Part shown: one piece after another, positions 48,083 to 58,038 of the stretch | How positions within the stretch are numbered: position 1 is the stretch's first letter | Layout of the letters: every line of letters starts with the position of its first letter | DNA from: Corynebacterium sp. HMSC08A12 | GTDB taxonomy: Bacteria; Actinomycetota; Actinomycetes; Mycobacteriales; Mycobacteriaceae | Direction of reading: 5' to 3' | Length of the DNA: 64,000 bases | Assembly: GCF_001807485.1 (NCBI RefSeq) | Contig: NZ_KV789171.1 | Coordinates: forward strand, 32,655-96,654 | Translations under genes and position numbers: made by a program | Notes under the pieces: generated by a model | Seen by the model: the letters and a program-made list of their open reading frames with translations, nothing else | What the model was told of the DNA's origin: nothing | Database searches by the model: none

Positions 48083-50284
48083 CTACTCCGCCTGCCCCGC
48101 GGCGGGGTCCGACTCGTACTTGGGGACCATCGCCTCGTAGCCCTCCATCAGCTTCAGGTCCGTGATGTGGTCCGGGATGCCGAAGGCGTCCACCAGCGTC
48201 TGCGACCAGGGCCCCAGGGAATCCACCAGGTCGTTCAGCGCGGCGCGGGCGGCCTTGGTGCGGGTACCCGTCAGCAGGTTCTGCTCCAGGTACCAGCTGG
48301 CGTTATCCACGATGCAGCTGAGGAAGTACACCAGGCGCACCTGCTCCAGCACGCGCTGCGCGTCTTCTGAATCCAGCTTGGACTCGGCCTCCACGAAGGC
48401 CTCGAAGATGATGCGATCGACGTGTGCCCAGCCGACGGCCAGCAGGTGATCCTGCGCGCGATCGACTACCTTCGCCGCTTCGTCCACATCCATCTTGCGG
48501 GCGGGGCGCAGGCGGCGGGCGAGGGAGCGCATCAGGCGGTCCTCCCGCTCGCTCAGCAGGTTGATCTGGTAGGCCGGGTCGAACAGCGAGGTCTCCTCGG
48601 AGTCGCTGAACGTATCCACCAGGTTCTGGATCAGCGCGTCCGCGGCGGTGCGGCGGCGCAGCAGGTTGCCGAAGCTATCCAGGCCGAAGCGCACCATCTC
48701 CATCGGGTTCAGGCCGCCGAGCTCCTTGGCGAAGCCCGTCATCAGCTCCTTCGCTGCCAGTTGCATCATCACTACGTTGTCGCCCTCGAAGGTGGTGAAC
48801 ACATCCGAGTCGGCCTTCAACGTGGTCAGCAGGTTCTCCGCCATGTAGCCCGCGCCGCCGCAGGCCTCGCGGGCCTCCTGGATCGTGTCGGTGGCGTGCG
48901 CGGTGTTGGCGGCCTTCAGCGCTGCGGCGTGTGCCTCAACTTCTCGCTGGTCGGCCTGCTGTTCCTTGGTGTATTCGGTCGGTTCCACGCCCCGCTGGTC
49001 CAGCTCGTGCACGCGCGCGATCAGCTTGTTCGTGGCGAACTGCAGGCCGTAGGCGCGGGCCACGCGCGGGATGAGGCGCAGGCGGTGCCAACGGTGCTCG
49101 ATCAGGCGGTTTTCGGGTAGCGAATCGTCGGGAGCGAATTGACGCCGCAGGTTCGCGTACGTCACAGCGATGTCTAGCGCGGTGCGGGCGGCCGCGCCTG
49201 CGGCAGCTCCCACGGTCACGCGCCCGCGCACCAAGGCTCCGAGCATCGTGAAGAAGCGGCGGTTCGGGTTTTCAATGGGGGAGGTGTAGTTGCCGGCCTC
49301 GTCCACGTCGGCGAAGCGGTTCAGCAGTGCCTCGCGGGGCACGCGGTGGTTATCGAAGCTGATGGTGCCGTTGTCCACACCCTTCAGCCCGCCCTTGTGG
49401 CCGTGGTCGCCGATGCGCACGCCGTCGATGGGGGAGCCGTCGTCTTCGCGGATGCGCACCAGCAGGCAGTGCACGCCCTGCGATTCAGCCTGCGCGTCGT
49501 CGTCAGCCTCGGTCGCCGAGTCGTCGTCAGCCTCGGTCGCGTTCTTAGTGTCAGGAACAATGAGCTGCGCAAACACTGCCGCCCAACGGCCATCGCGCGC
49601 TGCGTTGCCGATGAACCACTTCTCGGCAGAGGCGGTGGGGGAGTTGATGATGAACTCCTGCGTCTCCGCGTCGTAGGTCGCAGTGGTCTCCAGCTGCTGC
49701 ACGTCGGAGCCGTGTCCGCGCTCGGTCATGGCGAAGCAGCCGAGAGCTTCGAGGTTCATCAGCTTCCCCACCATCTCCTGGTGGCGTTCGGTTCCCAGGT
49801 TGCCGACGGCGCCGCCGAACAGGCCCCACTGCACTCCGGACTTCACCATGAGCGACAGGTCGGCATGCCCCAGCATCTCGATGGAGGTCAGGCAGCGGCC
49901 GGTTTCGCCCGTGCCGCCCTGGTCGGCGCGGAAGGCGTGGTTTGGCATGCCGGATTCGAGCACACGCTGCAGGTGCTCGGTGGTGCGGGCGCGGGACTGC
50001 TCGAGGTCCAGGTCGGTGCGTGGCAGGATGTCTGGGTCTGCCAGCAGGCTGCGGGTTTCCTCGCGTGCTTCTGGGAAGTCGCCGTCGAGGACGGTCTGTA
50101 GAGCCTTTGCTATTGACGCCTGCGTCTCAGCGGTTGGAGCCGTGGACAAGGTCTTGGGCGCCGACGTGGAGCGGCGGAGTTTGTTTCCAGACTTGTCAGC
50201 AATTCCATCGGCTGGGCTCGATGTGACCGAGCTATCAGTCGTTGCGGTGTTTTCGGTCGTGTTCTCGGAATTGTTTGGTGACAT
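48083..50284 (-). CDS. Acyl-CoA dehydrogenase/oxidase-like flavoprotein
   Basis: A 733-residue FAD enzyme of fatty-acid beta-oxidation. The architecture is that of acyl-CoA oxidases: N-terminal part about 1-120, FAD/middle domain with FAMTERGHGSDVQQLETTATY, helical domain with EACGGAGYM (a loop near the base) and TFEGDNVVMMQLAAKEL, then a C-terminal domain of about 180 residues. The usual short acyl-CoA dehydrogenases are about 380 residues. A 21-base tandem repeat gives ATEADDDSATEADDD in the middle domain. It fits use of exogenous fatty acids released by lipases (inference). Confidence 0.87.
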   Translation of the reverse strand: MSPNNSENTTENTATTDSSVTSSPADGIADKSGNKLRRSTSAPKTLSTAPTAETQASIAKALQTVLDGDFPEAREETRSLLADPDILPRTDLDLEQSRARTTEHLQRVLESGMPNHAFRADQGGTGETGRCLTSIEMLGHADLSLMVKSGVQWGLFGGAVGNLGTERHQEMVGKLMNLEALGCFAMTERGHGSDVQQLETTATYDAETQEFIINSPTASAEKWFIGNAARDGRWAAVFAQLIVPDTKNATEADDDSATEADDDAQAESQGVHCLLVRIREDDGSPIDGVRIGDHGHKGGLKGVDNGTISFDNHRVPREALLNRFADVDEAGNYTSPIENPNRRFFTMLGALVRGRVTVGAAAGAAARTALDIAVTYANLRRQFAPDDSLPENRLIEHRWHRLRLIPRVARAYGLQFATNKLIARVHELDQRGVEPTEYTKEQQADQREVEAHAAALKAANTAHATDTIQEAREACGGAGYMAENLLTTLKADSDVFTTFEGDNVVMMQLAAKELMTGFAKELGGLNPMEMVRFGLDSFGNLLRRRTAADALIQNLVDTFSDSEETSLFDPAYQINLLSEREDRLMRSLARRLRPARKMDVDEAAKVVDRAQDHLLAVGWAHVDRIIFEAFVEAESKLDSEDAQRVLEQVRLVYFLSCIVDNASWYLEQNLLTGTRTKAARAALNDLVDSLGPWSQTLVDAFGIPDHITDLKLMEGYEAMVPKYESDPAAGQAE

Positions 50285-50419
50285 GAAATTAAGGATACGC
50301 AAGAGTGTGATCCGCAACTCGAAAATTTGCTAATAAATCTATGACTAAATCATCGGACAAAGCGTGGTAGCTGCAGCGTTGCGTTGGTGGTCTCCTATCG
50401 GGTGACTAGGCTTGCCCTT

Positions 50420-51787
50420 ATGGCCGAGGACACATTTGACGAGAATCACCGGGAAGTGGATACGCCCGAGCAGAACGAGCAGAACGCGCAAAACGAGGCA
50501 AGCGGGCAGATTAAGCAGAGCAACGCCGTACGCAGCCGCAAGGTAGCGCCTTCCACTCGCGGGGCGAAGGCCCGCGCGGAGAAGAAGTACTGGATGTTGG
50601 TTGCTTTCGCCGTGTTGGCGGTCGCCTACGCGGGCAACGAGTTCACCCCGATGATGGTCTTCTACCGGGGTGAAAACGTCTTTGGCTCCGTCTTCGTCGA
50701 TGCCCTCCTGGCCTGCTACGCCGCCGGCATCGCGGCGGGCCTGCTGCTGTGCGGGCCGCTTTCGGACCGCTACGGCCGCCGCGTCGTCATGCTTCCCGCC
50801 CCAATCATCAGCCTTGTCGGTAGTGTTCTCATCGCCGCCGGTGAAATGAATGAGCCACTGATCTTCACCGGTCGTCTGCTCAGCGGCTTTGCCGTCGGCA
50901 TTGTGATGACCGCAGGCGGTGCGTGGATCAAGGAGCTTTCCACCCCGACGTTCGACCCCAGCGCGCAGGAGGGTTCCGGCGCCCGCCGTGCAACCATGTC
51001 TCTGACCTTGGGATTCGCCGTCGGTGCTGCCCTGGCGGGCGTGCTGGCGGAGTGGGGTCCCGCACCGGGCCAGACCCCCTACATCCTCAGCATCCTGCTG
51101 TGCGCCGTGTCCATGATCGGCATCCTCGGCGTGCCGGAGACCCGCCAGAACGCGCACCTCAAGATGGAGGGCTCTTTCTGGTCGGACCTCAAGGTGCCCT
51201 CCCTGCGGCACCCGCGCTTCCTCACCGCCGTGATTCCGATCGCCCCGTGGGTTTTCGGTTGCGCGGGCGTGGCCTATGCGATCATGCCGAGCTTGGCGCA
51301 GGATCAGGTTCCCTATCCCATCGCCTTCTCGGCCGGCATCACAGCCATCGCGCTGGCCTGTGGCTTTGGCATCCAGCAGGTTTCCGCCAAGTACATCAAC
51401 CCGAATAACTCGCAGGCCCAGCAGATCGGCCTGGTGCTGGTGATTATCGGCATGGTCGTTGCTGCCTGGACCGCTCACGTCGGCTCGCTGGCCGGAACGG
51501 TCGCCGTCGGCCTCATCCTGGGCACCGGCTATGGTGTATGCCTGATCACCGGCCTGACGGAGGTGCAGCGCATCGCCAGCGCCGACGACCTCGGCGGGCT
51601 CACTGCCTTCTTCTACACGATCACCTACATCGGATTCTTTTTCCCGATGATCTTGTCGCGCCTGAAGGATTGGTTCACCTACACCGAGATGTTGGGCTTC
51701 GGTGCGGTGGTTGCCTTCATCGGTCTTATTGTGGTGACGCTGACTTCCAAGAAGTTCATTCCCACCCCGGAGCAGCAGCGGAACTAG
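50420..51787 (+). CDS. Major facilitator superfamily transporter
   Basis: A 455-residue, 12-helix transporter. Motif A between helices 2 and 3 is GPLSDRYGRRVV, and a second GRLLSGFAVGIVM follows. A 65-residue hydrophilic N-terminus rich in Glu/Gln/Asn/Lys precedes helix 1. The substrate is unknown. Its ATG is used in place of an in-frame GTG/ATG 12 codons earlier that lies near the divergent dehydrogenase promoter. Its stop overlaps the convergent flippase-like gene by four bases. Confidence 0.85.
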   Translation: MAEDTFDENHREVDTPEQNEQNAQNEASGQIKQSNAVRSRKVAPSTRGAKARAEKKYWMLVAFAVLAVAYAGNEFTPMMVFYRGENVFGSVFVDALLACYAAGIAAGLLLCGPLSDRYGRRVVMLPAPIISLVGSVLIAAGEMNEPLIFTGRLLSGFAVGIVMTAGGAWIKELSTPTFDPSAQEGSGARRATMSLTLGFAVGAALAGVLAEWGPAPGQTPYILSILLCAVSMIGILGVPETRQNAHLKMEGSFWSDLKVPSLRHPRFLTAVIPIAPWVFGCAGVAYAIMPSLAQDQVPYPIAFSAGITAIALACGFGIQQVSAKYINPNNSQAQQIGLVLVIIGMVVAAWTAHVGSLAGTVAVGLILGTGYGVCLITGLTEVQRIASADDLGGLTAFFYTITYIGFFFPMILSRLKDWFTYTEMLGFGAVVAFIGLIVVTLTSKKFIPTPEQQRN

Positions 51788-53103
51788 GCTTCGGTTTTCT
51801 TTGCTCGGCCGGGAGCTCGGGTGGTGCTCTGGGTAGTGCTCTGGGCGGCAAGCGCGAGCACGCCCAGCTGCACTGCAGCACCCACACTCGGGCCGACTGC
51901 CAGCGCCCAGATGGCGCGCGTATCGGGGGAGTAGTCCAGCATGAGCACAGCCGTCGACAGGACAATCGCAATCAGCCACCCGGCGGTGTAGAGGTTGTGT
52001 CGATCCGCCGCGAGCGCTGCCGAGCCGCTAATCATCAGGATGGCCGTAGCCCCGGATACGAGTGTGAGCCAGCCGAGGGTGGCGGGGGAGGAGATCACGG
52101 CGGCGTCAAAAAATAGCCCCATCAGTGGCGCGGCGAGGAAGTAGGCGGCAATACCTCCGATGGCCGCGACGGCTCCCACCGCGGCGATGGGCAGCGCGGC
52201 GGCGCGCAGGACGCGCTCGCGGTGTTTCGTGAAGTGCACGATCAGCGCAGGCTGGAAGCGCTGGAGGGGCACCAGGATCGGCGCGCGCGTGAGCGTGATG
52301 GCGGTGATGGTGGCGGCGAGCGCACCGGGGCCGACGTCTGCACCCGAGGTGTAGCGCAGCAGCACGCTGAAGCCGGTGATCATCACGGCGTTCGCACCCG
52401 AGGCGACCATCGCTTTGACCGTGCGCGAGAGGAATGGGCGGGTGGGCACGTCCGCCCGGTCGCGCAGGGTGGCTCTAGCAGCGGGGGAGCAGGCGAGGAT
52501 CAGTAGCCAGGTGGCCGCGCCGATCACCGTGACGAAAAGAAAGGCCAGCAGCTGCCAGCCCAGAGCCCACGCGACGACGGCCAGCGCCAGCCTCACTCCG
52601 GAATCGATGGCCATCAACCAGGCGAAAATCGGCCACGAGTGGTTGGCAGACAGCAGGCCGCAGACCGTCGCTTGGAACGCATAGCAGGCCAGGCCGACGG
52701 CTATGAGAACCAGCCCCCACCCGGTCAGGTCGGGCACGAGCTGGCCGATCCACAGCGGTCCAGTGACGAGCGCTATCAGACCGATAGCCAGGGCGATGTA
52801 GCTCGTCAGGGCGAACGGGCGCGGGGTGCCTGCCCGCGCAGTGTTCGCCAGCGCAGTGTCAGCCCGCAACGTGCCAGCCTGCGCAGTGTCAGTCTGCGGG
52901 GCGCCCACCACTGCGCGCCGGGTGGAGACGGCCCGGGCTGTCTCCTGCATCAGCCCGTCCAGCACTCCCGTCATCGCGAAGAACAGCGACCAGTAGACCA
53001 TGAAGTCTTCGTACCCGGCGGTGGTCAGCCCCTTGCTGGCAACCCAAATCACCAGGTAACCGGCGATGGCCACGAAGATTGTGGCGAGCGATATGGCGCG
53101 CAT
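51784..53103 (-). CDS. Polytopic membrane protein, flippase-like
   Basis: A 439-residue protein with about 12-13 hydrophobic helices and few polar domains; the N-terminal ATIFVAIAGYLVIWVASKGL and helix spacing resemble MOP/Wzx-type polysaccharide flippases, though no signature proves it. A cytoplasmic loop at about 70-95 is made of Thr/Ala/Gly repeats (TDTAQAGTLRADTALANTARAG) encoded by degenerate GCCTGCGCAGTGTC-like units near 52830-52900. A second repeat near the end encodes STTQSTT. It could export a glycolipid or envelope sugar; this is inference. Confidence 0.6.
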   Translation of the reverse strand: MRAISLATIFVAIAGYLVIWVASKGLTTAGYEDFMVYWSLFFAMTGVLDGLMQETARAVSTRRAVVGAPQTDTAQAGTLRADTALANTARAGTPRPFALTSYIALAIGLIALVTGPLWIGQLVPDLTGWGLVLIAVGLACYAFQATVCGLLSANHSWPIFAWLMAIDSGVRLALAVVAWALGWQLLAFLFVTVIGAATWLLILACSPAARATLRDRADVPTRPFLSRTVKAMVASGANAVMITGFSVLLRYTSGADVGPGALAATITAITLTRAPILVPLQRFQPALIVHFTKHRERVLRAAALPIAAVGAVAAIGGIAAYFLAAPLMGLFFDAAVISSPATLGWLTLVSGATAILMISGSAALAADRHNLYTAGWLIAIVLSTAVLMLDYSPDTRAIWALAVGPSVGAAVQLGVLALAAQSTTQSTTRAPGRAKKTEA

Positions 53104-53133
53104 TAGTTAACCCGTCCGACGGCCCAGGAAGGG

Positions 53134-54714
53134 CTAGTCTTGCAGCCTCTCGCCGAGCTCGCCGAGCCGCTGCCCAACGCGCTTCAGCGCATCCACGGCA
53201 CGCGCCGGCCCGGAAGCATCGACCATTTCCGCGGCGGGGCCCGCGGGAAGATCGCGTAGCTGCTCCTCGCTGAGCTCGATGCCCTCGTCGCCTGGGAAGT
53301 CGGGCAGTTCTTGGTGACGCAACCAGCGGTCGAACAGCCCCTGCACCTCACTTCGGGCCACACCGTTTTCCTCGGCGACGGTGCTTGCTAGGTTCTCCAG
53401 GTCGCGCGTTTCCACCAACCCCATGCGGTGCTGCGTGGTCCAGCGCTTAACCATGTCGAAGAACGCCTCGTCACCCAGTAGCACGCGCAGGGCGTGGACG
53501 GTCACACCTCCGCGCTTGTACAGCCGGTCGTCGAACATATCTTCCGCACCGGGGTCGATCAGCAGGATGTCCTGTGGCTTCTCCGCGAGCGCCTGATGGT
53601 GCGCCCATGCATGGTGGGAGGCGGGGATGCCTTGTGACTTTTCGAACCACAGCCACTCGGAATAGCAGGCGAAGCCCTCGTTGAGCCAAATATCCCGCCA
53701 CTCGACCAGGCCGACGGAGTTGCCGAACCACTGGTGGGATAGCTCGTGGGCGATCAGGCGCTCCCAGGTGTGCTTGCCATCGGCATGATTGCAGCCAAAC
53801 ATGCTCATGCCCTGGGCTTCCAGGGGAATCTCCATCTCCTCGTCCGTGACCACCACGGAGTATTCCGGAAAGGGGTAAGAGCCGAAGAGCTCCGAGTAGA
53901 CTTCGACCATCTCCGTCTGCTGGCCGAAATCCTCGTTGACCAGCTCACGGACCCGCTTGGCGTGCTCCGTGCCTTCGGGGAGCCAGCCGAATACCGGGAC
54001 GGTCTTGCGGCCGAGCTCAGCGCTGCGGAAATCGACCCGCCTAAAGGGACCGACGTACACTGCGGCCAGGTAGGTGGCCATCGGATAGTTGGTTTCAAAC
54101 ACCCGGGTGGTGTTGTTGCCCTTGCTGTACTGCTCCACCAGGGTGCCGTGGGCGATGGCGGTGACGTCCCGGTGGGCGGTGATGGCCACGCGGAACATCG
54201 CCTTTTCGTCCGGCGTATCGTCGCAGGGGAGCCAGCTGGGGGCGCCATTGGGCTGGCCTGCCACCAGGGCTCCGTCATCGGTTTCCTCCCAGCCGACCTC
54301 GCCCCACTTGGAGCGCAGCGGGCGCGGGTAGCCGCCGTATTTGATGGTCAGGTCGAAGGACTGATCCTCGGCAATCTCCTCTGCGAAAGTGATCGAAAGC
54401 TTGTTGCCGTTGTGCCGGAAGCGACGGATCTTCATCGCGTCGTTGTTGGCAGCCGCCCCGTGGCCGGTGACCTCCACGCGGTTGACAGCGAGATTGTTGG
54501 CCAGGTCTAACGTCATGGTTTTCAACGGACGGTAGTTCTCGACCGCCAGGCGGGCCACGCCGCGCAGGTGGTTGGGTTCAACGTCGTAGTCCAGCTGCAG
54601 GTCGTAGCGCAGTACGTGGAACCCGAGGTTGAAGTCCACGCCCGTGTAGGCATCCCGAGCTCCGGCGATGGGGGAGCTGCGAAAAGGACGAGGCTGCTGT
54701 TGGGATTGCTTCAT
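53134..54714 (-). CDS. M1-family zinc metallopeptidase
   Basis: A 526-residue aminopeptidase-like enzyme. The zinc motif is HELSHQWFGN with the third ligand Glu in NEGFACYSEW, 18 residues on. The Gly-x-Met-Glu-Asn motif of aminopeptidases is changed here to EAQGMSMFGC, so exopeptidase specificity may differ. The N-terminal saddle domain (LRYDLQLDYDVEPNHLRG ... WLPCDDTPDEKAMFRV) is typical of M1, but the last domain is short, as in the two-domain actinobacterial form. No signal peptide, so it is cytosolic. The ATG at 54714 is chosen. Confidence 0.92.
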   Translation of the reverse strand: MKQSQQQPRPFRSSPIAGARDAYTGVDFNLGFHVLRYDLQLDYDVEPNHLRGVARLAVENYRPLKTMTLDLANNLAVNRVEVTGHGAAANNDAMKIRRFRHNGNKLSITFAEEIAEDQSFDLTIKYGGYPRPLRSKWGEVGWEETDDGALVAGQPNGAPSWLPCDDTPDEKAMFRVAITAHRDVTAIAHGTLVEQYSKGNNTTRVFETNYPMATYLAAVYVGPFRRVDFRSAELGRKTVPVFGWLPEGTEHAKRVRELVNEDFGQQTEMVEVYSELFGSYPFPEYSVVVTDEEMEIPLEAQGMSMFGCNHADGKHTWERLIAHELSHQWFGNSVGLVEWRDIWLNEGFACYSEWLWFEKSQGIPASHHAWAHHQALAEKPQDILLIDPGAEDMFDDRLYKRGGVTVHALRVLLGDEAFFDMVKRWTTQHRMGLVETRDLENLASTVAEENGVARSEVQGLFDRWLRHQELPDFPGDEGIELSEEQLRDLPAGPAAEMVDASGPARAVDALKRVGQRLGELGERLQD

Positions 54715-54744
54715 GTAAGGCACACTACTATCTGCATAGGACAA

Positions 54745-54775
54745 CCCCCGCCACGGAGGTGGTCTGTGGCGGGGG
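54745..54775. terminator. Hairpin between mycolyltransferase and peptidase genes
   Basis: Perfect 10-bp stem CCCCCGCCAC / GTGGCGGGGG with an 11-base loop, between two minus-strand genes. Confidence 0.7.
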
Positions 54776-54832
54776 AAGTGTTGTTTTATCTGGTTGTGTT
54801 GTTATCTGGCGCTGCGTGAGAGCGCCTGAGAA

Positions 54833-56065
54833 CTAGCGGGAGCCCGCGGTGGAACCCTCCCAGAAGTCCTCCGGGGAGATCGGCTTGGTTGGCTCCAGCG
54901 GCGGGCGCTTGACGTCGGTGCCCAGACCGGCAACCAGGTCGCCCCAGTAGCCGCGCAGGTCATCCTGCCAGTAGCCCCACTGGTGGGTGCCGGCCGGGCG
55001 GAAGTTGTACTTCACCGGAATGCCCAGCGAGTTGGTCTTACGAGCCAGGTCGCGGGTGCAGGCGTTGGTGGCGCCCTCGATGACGGCGCCTTCGAAGATC
55101 ACCGGAGCTGCGGAGGACAGCTGGCCGTTCACGCGCTCGGACCATGGCATGTCGTGCTCGCCGGGGAACCCAGAGCTGGTGGAAACGTAGATGTTCTTCT
55201 GGCCACGCAGCTTCTCAGCGTTGATCAGAGCATCGTTGTCGCGAGCAACCTCACCGTTGACAGGACCCCACATCTTGGTGAAGTCCGTGCCACCGCGGTT
55301 CAGAACCAGGTTGATGAACTGCGGGGTCAGACCCGTGGTGGTTGCAGCGCAGCCGGAGAAGGAACCGACGGAGTCGTAGAAGCCCGGGTGGTGCTGCGCG
55401 TACAGCAGGGAGGTGGTGCCGGTCATGGACATGCCGGCGATCGCGCGCTTGTCGTTAGCCTTCAGCGCCGGCTCGATGGCCTGCGGCAGCTCGCGGGTCA
55501 GGAAGGTCTCCCACTTCTGCGGCCCCTTGATCGCTGGAGTGTTCGGCTCGGTGATCCAGTCGGTGTAGTAGGAGTATGCACCGCTCATGGGGATCACGAT
55601 GTTGGCGCCAATGCCGGGGCTGACGGTGCCCTTGTTGGCGTCCTCGTTGCCGCCGTAGTAAGTGACGATGTCGGTCTGGCGGAGCCAGTTGGCGATGCCT
55701 TCGCCACCGTCTGCGCCGTTCAGCATGTACAGGGTCGGGGCGTTGTCACGCTTTGCCTTGTCCTTCGGCTGGATGACGACCAGCGGGATGTGGCGCTTCA
55801 TCGACGGGGAGTACGCGGAGACTTCCTGCACGTTGTCGAAGCCCTGGTTGTTCCAGTACTTGATGTTCTTACGCCACGTGGTGGAATCCTCCGGCTGGTT
55901 CGGAGTCGTGGAGTTCATTTTCAGCGTTGCCGGCGCGATGCCGTCTGCCTTCTGGGTGGCGGAGACGCTAGCGGCTTGGGTGGCCGGTGCGGTGACCGCA
56001 ACGGTTGCGAACGGGGCGATCGCAGCCGTGGCAGCGGCGAGAGTGCGGACGATGCTTCGCTTCAT
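54833..56065 (-). CDS. Corynomycolyltransferase (antigen 85/Cmt family)
   Basis: An exported 410-residue enzyme that transfers corynomycolic acids between trehalose esters and to arabinogalactan. The signal peptide ends near APATQAAS (about 32). The catalytic Ser is in AIAGMSMTGTTSL, His in RPAGTHQWGYW, and an acidic residue is expected in DFTKMWGP or nearby. Two cysteines (SFSGCAAT and NACTRD) could form a disulfide. It is the plain catalytic form without a C-terminal LGFP extension. Its presence shows that the organism makes mycolic acids. Confidence 0.95.
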   Translation of the reverse strand: MKRSIVRTLAAATAAIAPFATVAVTAPATQAASVSATQKADGIAPATLKMNSTTPNQPEDSTTWRKNIKYWNNQGFDNVQEVSAYSPSMKRHIPLVVIQPKDKAKRDNAPTLYMLNGADGGEGIANWLRQTDIVTYYGGNEDANKGTVSPGIGANIVIPMSGAYSYYTDWITEPNTPAIKGPQKWETFLTRELPQAIEPALKANDKRAIAGMSMTGTTSLLYAQHHPGFYDSVGSFSGCAATTTGLTPQFINLVLNRGGTDFTKMWGPVNGEVARDNDALINAEKLRGQKNIYVSTSSGFPGEHDMPWSERVNGQLSSAAPVIFEGAVIEGATNACTRDLARKTNSLGIPVKYNFRPAGTHQWGYWQDDLRGYWGDLVAGLGTDVKRPPLEPTKPISPEDFWEGSTAGSR

Positions 56066-56421
56066 AGAATTGATCCTTCTGTGGGCACGCTGGGGAAACG
56101 TCAGTAACTCTCGCCCGGGGCGTGAGGTACTCAGTCGAATGTGTGAAAAAGACCTGCAGGGTGTTTTCGGTGGATATTCGGGGAATATTCAAGAAATCCA
56201 CAGCAAATCTCTAAGGACACAGGAGACTTTACCTAATCTGCGGGAATTTTGGGAACCCAAAGGAGGAAAAACTTTCTCCATTAAACCCAAAAGCGGGTAC
56301 AAAGTGGGGACGTGCGCCTAAGGGGAGGCGGGTGGCGTCAATAAGAAAGAGAAAGGGCGGGACCAAGAGCAAGACGAGCCCGACAAACACGAGCGACAAA
56401 CATTAAGTACCCTTGGGACTT
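56066..56421. promoter_or_regulatory. Mycolyltransferase/lpd divergent spacer
   Basis: A 356-base control region. It contains the palindrome TTTGGG-AA-CCCAAA (56248-56261), a GAATATTC site near 56185, an orphan AGGAGG (56261-56266) with no start codon after it, and one exact dispersed motif (56334-56348). No gene is seen. Confidence 0.5.
56334..56348 (+). repeat. Dispersed motif, exact copy
   Basis: GGCGTCA-AT-AAGAAA in the lpd upstream region, 74 bases before the GTG start. Confidence 0.6.
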
Positions 56422-57852
56422 GTGGCTAAAGAACATTTTGACGTAGTAGTACTCGGAGCAGGCCCTGGCGGATACGTGGCGGCGATTCGCGCCGCTCAGT
56501 TGGGTCTGAAGACCGCCGTTATCGAAAAGCAGTACTGGGGCGGCGTATGCCTCAACGTGGGCTGCATCCCCTCTAAGGCGCTGATCCGCAACGCCGAACT
56601 TGCGCACACCATCACCAAGGAAGCCAAGACCTACGGCATTACCGGCGACAACATCTCGATGGACTTCAAGGTCGCGCACCAGCGCTCCCGCAAGGTCTCG
56701 GGCAACATCGTCAAGGGCGTGCACTACCTGATGAAGAAGAACAAGATTCAGGAGATCCACGGCCGCGGCAACTTTGTAGACGACAAGACCATCGAGGTCT
56801 CCGACGGCGACGATGCAGGCAAGACCATCACCTTCGACAACTGCATCATCGCCACCGGTTCCGTTGTTAAGTCCCTGCCGGGCGTAGAGCTGGGCGGCAA
56901 CATCGTCTCCTACGAAGAGCAGATCCTGGACGAGAACAAGCCGGACTCCATGGTCATCATCGGCGCTGGCGCCATCGGCATGGAATTCGCCTACGTGCTG
57001 TCCAACTTCGGTGTGGACATCACCGTCGTTGAGTTCATGGATCGCGTCCTGCCGAACGAGGACAAGGACGTCTCCAAGGAAATCGCTCGCGCATACAAGA
57101 AGCTGGGCGTGACCCTGAAGACCGGTCACAAGACCACCGCCGTCCGCGACCTGGGCGAAGGCAAGGGCGTGGAGGTGGACATCGAGTCCGCCGACGGCTC
57201 CAAGACTGAGACCCTGAAGGCAGACCGCGTGATGGTCTCCATCGGCTTCGCTCCCCGCGTGGAGGGCTTCGGCCTGGAGAACACCGGCGTGAAGCTGACC
57301 GAGCGCGGTGCAATCGACATCGACGACGAGATGCGCACCAGCGTTCCGCACATCTACGCCATTGGCGATGTCACTGCCAAGCTGCAGCTGGCACACGTCG
57401 CCGAAGCACAGGGCGTGGTTGCCGCTGAGATCATCGCAGGCGAGGAGACCGAGCTGCTCGGCGACTACCAGATGATGCCGCGCGCCACCTTCTGCTTCCC
57501 GCAGGTCGCATCCTTCGGCTACACCGAGGAAGCAGCCAAGAAGAAGGCAGAGGAGGAAGGCCGCGAGGTGAAGGTCGCCACCTTCCCCTACACCGCCAAC
57601 GGCAAGGCACAGGGCCTGGGCCACGCGGTGGGCTTTGTGAAGCTGGTGGCAGACGCTGAGTACGGCGAGCTGCTGGGCGCCCACATGGTCGGCCCGGACG
57701 TCTCCGAACTGCTGCCGGAGCTGACCCTGGCGCAGCGCTTCGACCTGACGGCCGAGGAGATCTCCCGCAACGTTCACACGCACCCGACCCTGTCGGAGGC
57801 CATGAAGGAGGCCGCCCACGGCATCGCCGGCGGCCACATGATCAACCTCTAG
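56422..57852 (+). CDS. lpd: Dihydrolipoamide dehydrogenase
   Basis: The E3 flavoprotein of pyruvate and 2-oxoglutarate dehydrogenase complexes (476 residues). The FAD site is [15 protein letters not shown], the redox disulfide [15 protein letters not shown], the NAD site [15 protein letters not shown], the second FAD motif YAIGDV, and the catalytic His-Glu pair [12 protein letters not shown] at 56422 ([10 protein letters not shown]) gives the family length; a TTG nine bases earlier is possible. It is monocistronic, ending at a strong terminator, as in C. glutamicum. Confidence 0.96.
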   Translation: MAKEHFDVVVLGAGPGGYVAAIRAAQLGLKTAVIEKQYWGGVCLNVGCIPSKALIRNAELAHTITKEAKTYGITGDNISMDFKVAHQRSRKVSGNIVKGVHYLMKKNKIQEIHGRGNFVDDKTIEVSDGDDAGKTITFDNCIIATGSVVKSLPGVELGGNIVSYEEQILDENKPDSMVIIGAGAIGMEFAYVLSNFGVDITVVEFMDRVLPNEDKDVSKEIARAYKKLGVTLKTGHKTTAVRDLGEGKGVEVDIESADGSKTETLKADRVMVSIGFAPRVEGFGLENTGVKLTERGAIDIDDEMRTSVPHIYAIGDVTAKLQLAHVAEAQGVVAAEIIAGEETELLGDYQMMPRATFCFPQVASFGYTEEAAKKKAEEEGREVKVATFPYTANGKAQGLGHAVGFVKLVADAEYGELLGAHMVGPDVSELLPELTLAQRFDLTAEEISRNVHTHPTLSEAMKEAAHGIAGGHMINL

Positions 57853-57873
57853 TTGGGTTCATCGGCTCACTGG

Positions 57874-57939
57874 CCGGCCCGCGCCTGTACCGGAAGCTTC
57901 TCCCGGAAGCTCCCCTCCCGGAAGGCGCGGGCCGGTTTT
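57874..57939 (+). terminator. Terminator of lpd
   Basis: A perfect 12-bp stem CCGGCCCGCGCC / GGCGCGGGCCGG followed by TTTT. The 38-base loop contains three CCGGAAG(C) units. Confidence 0.9.
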
Positions 57940-58038
57940 GCGTTAAGCAGCCAGCATTTCCCTGTTAAGGCGCAGGTAGAGTAGGATTTCGAGCAAATCC
58001 CTCCGAATCCCTCCCCCTGCCACGATTGGTGCCCAGAC

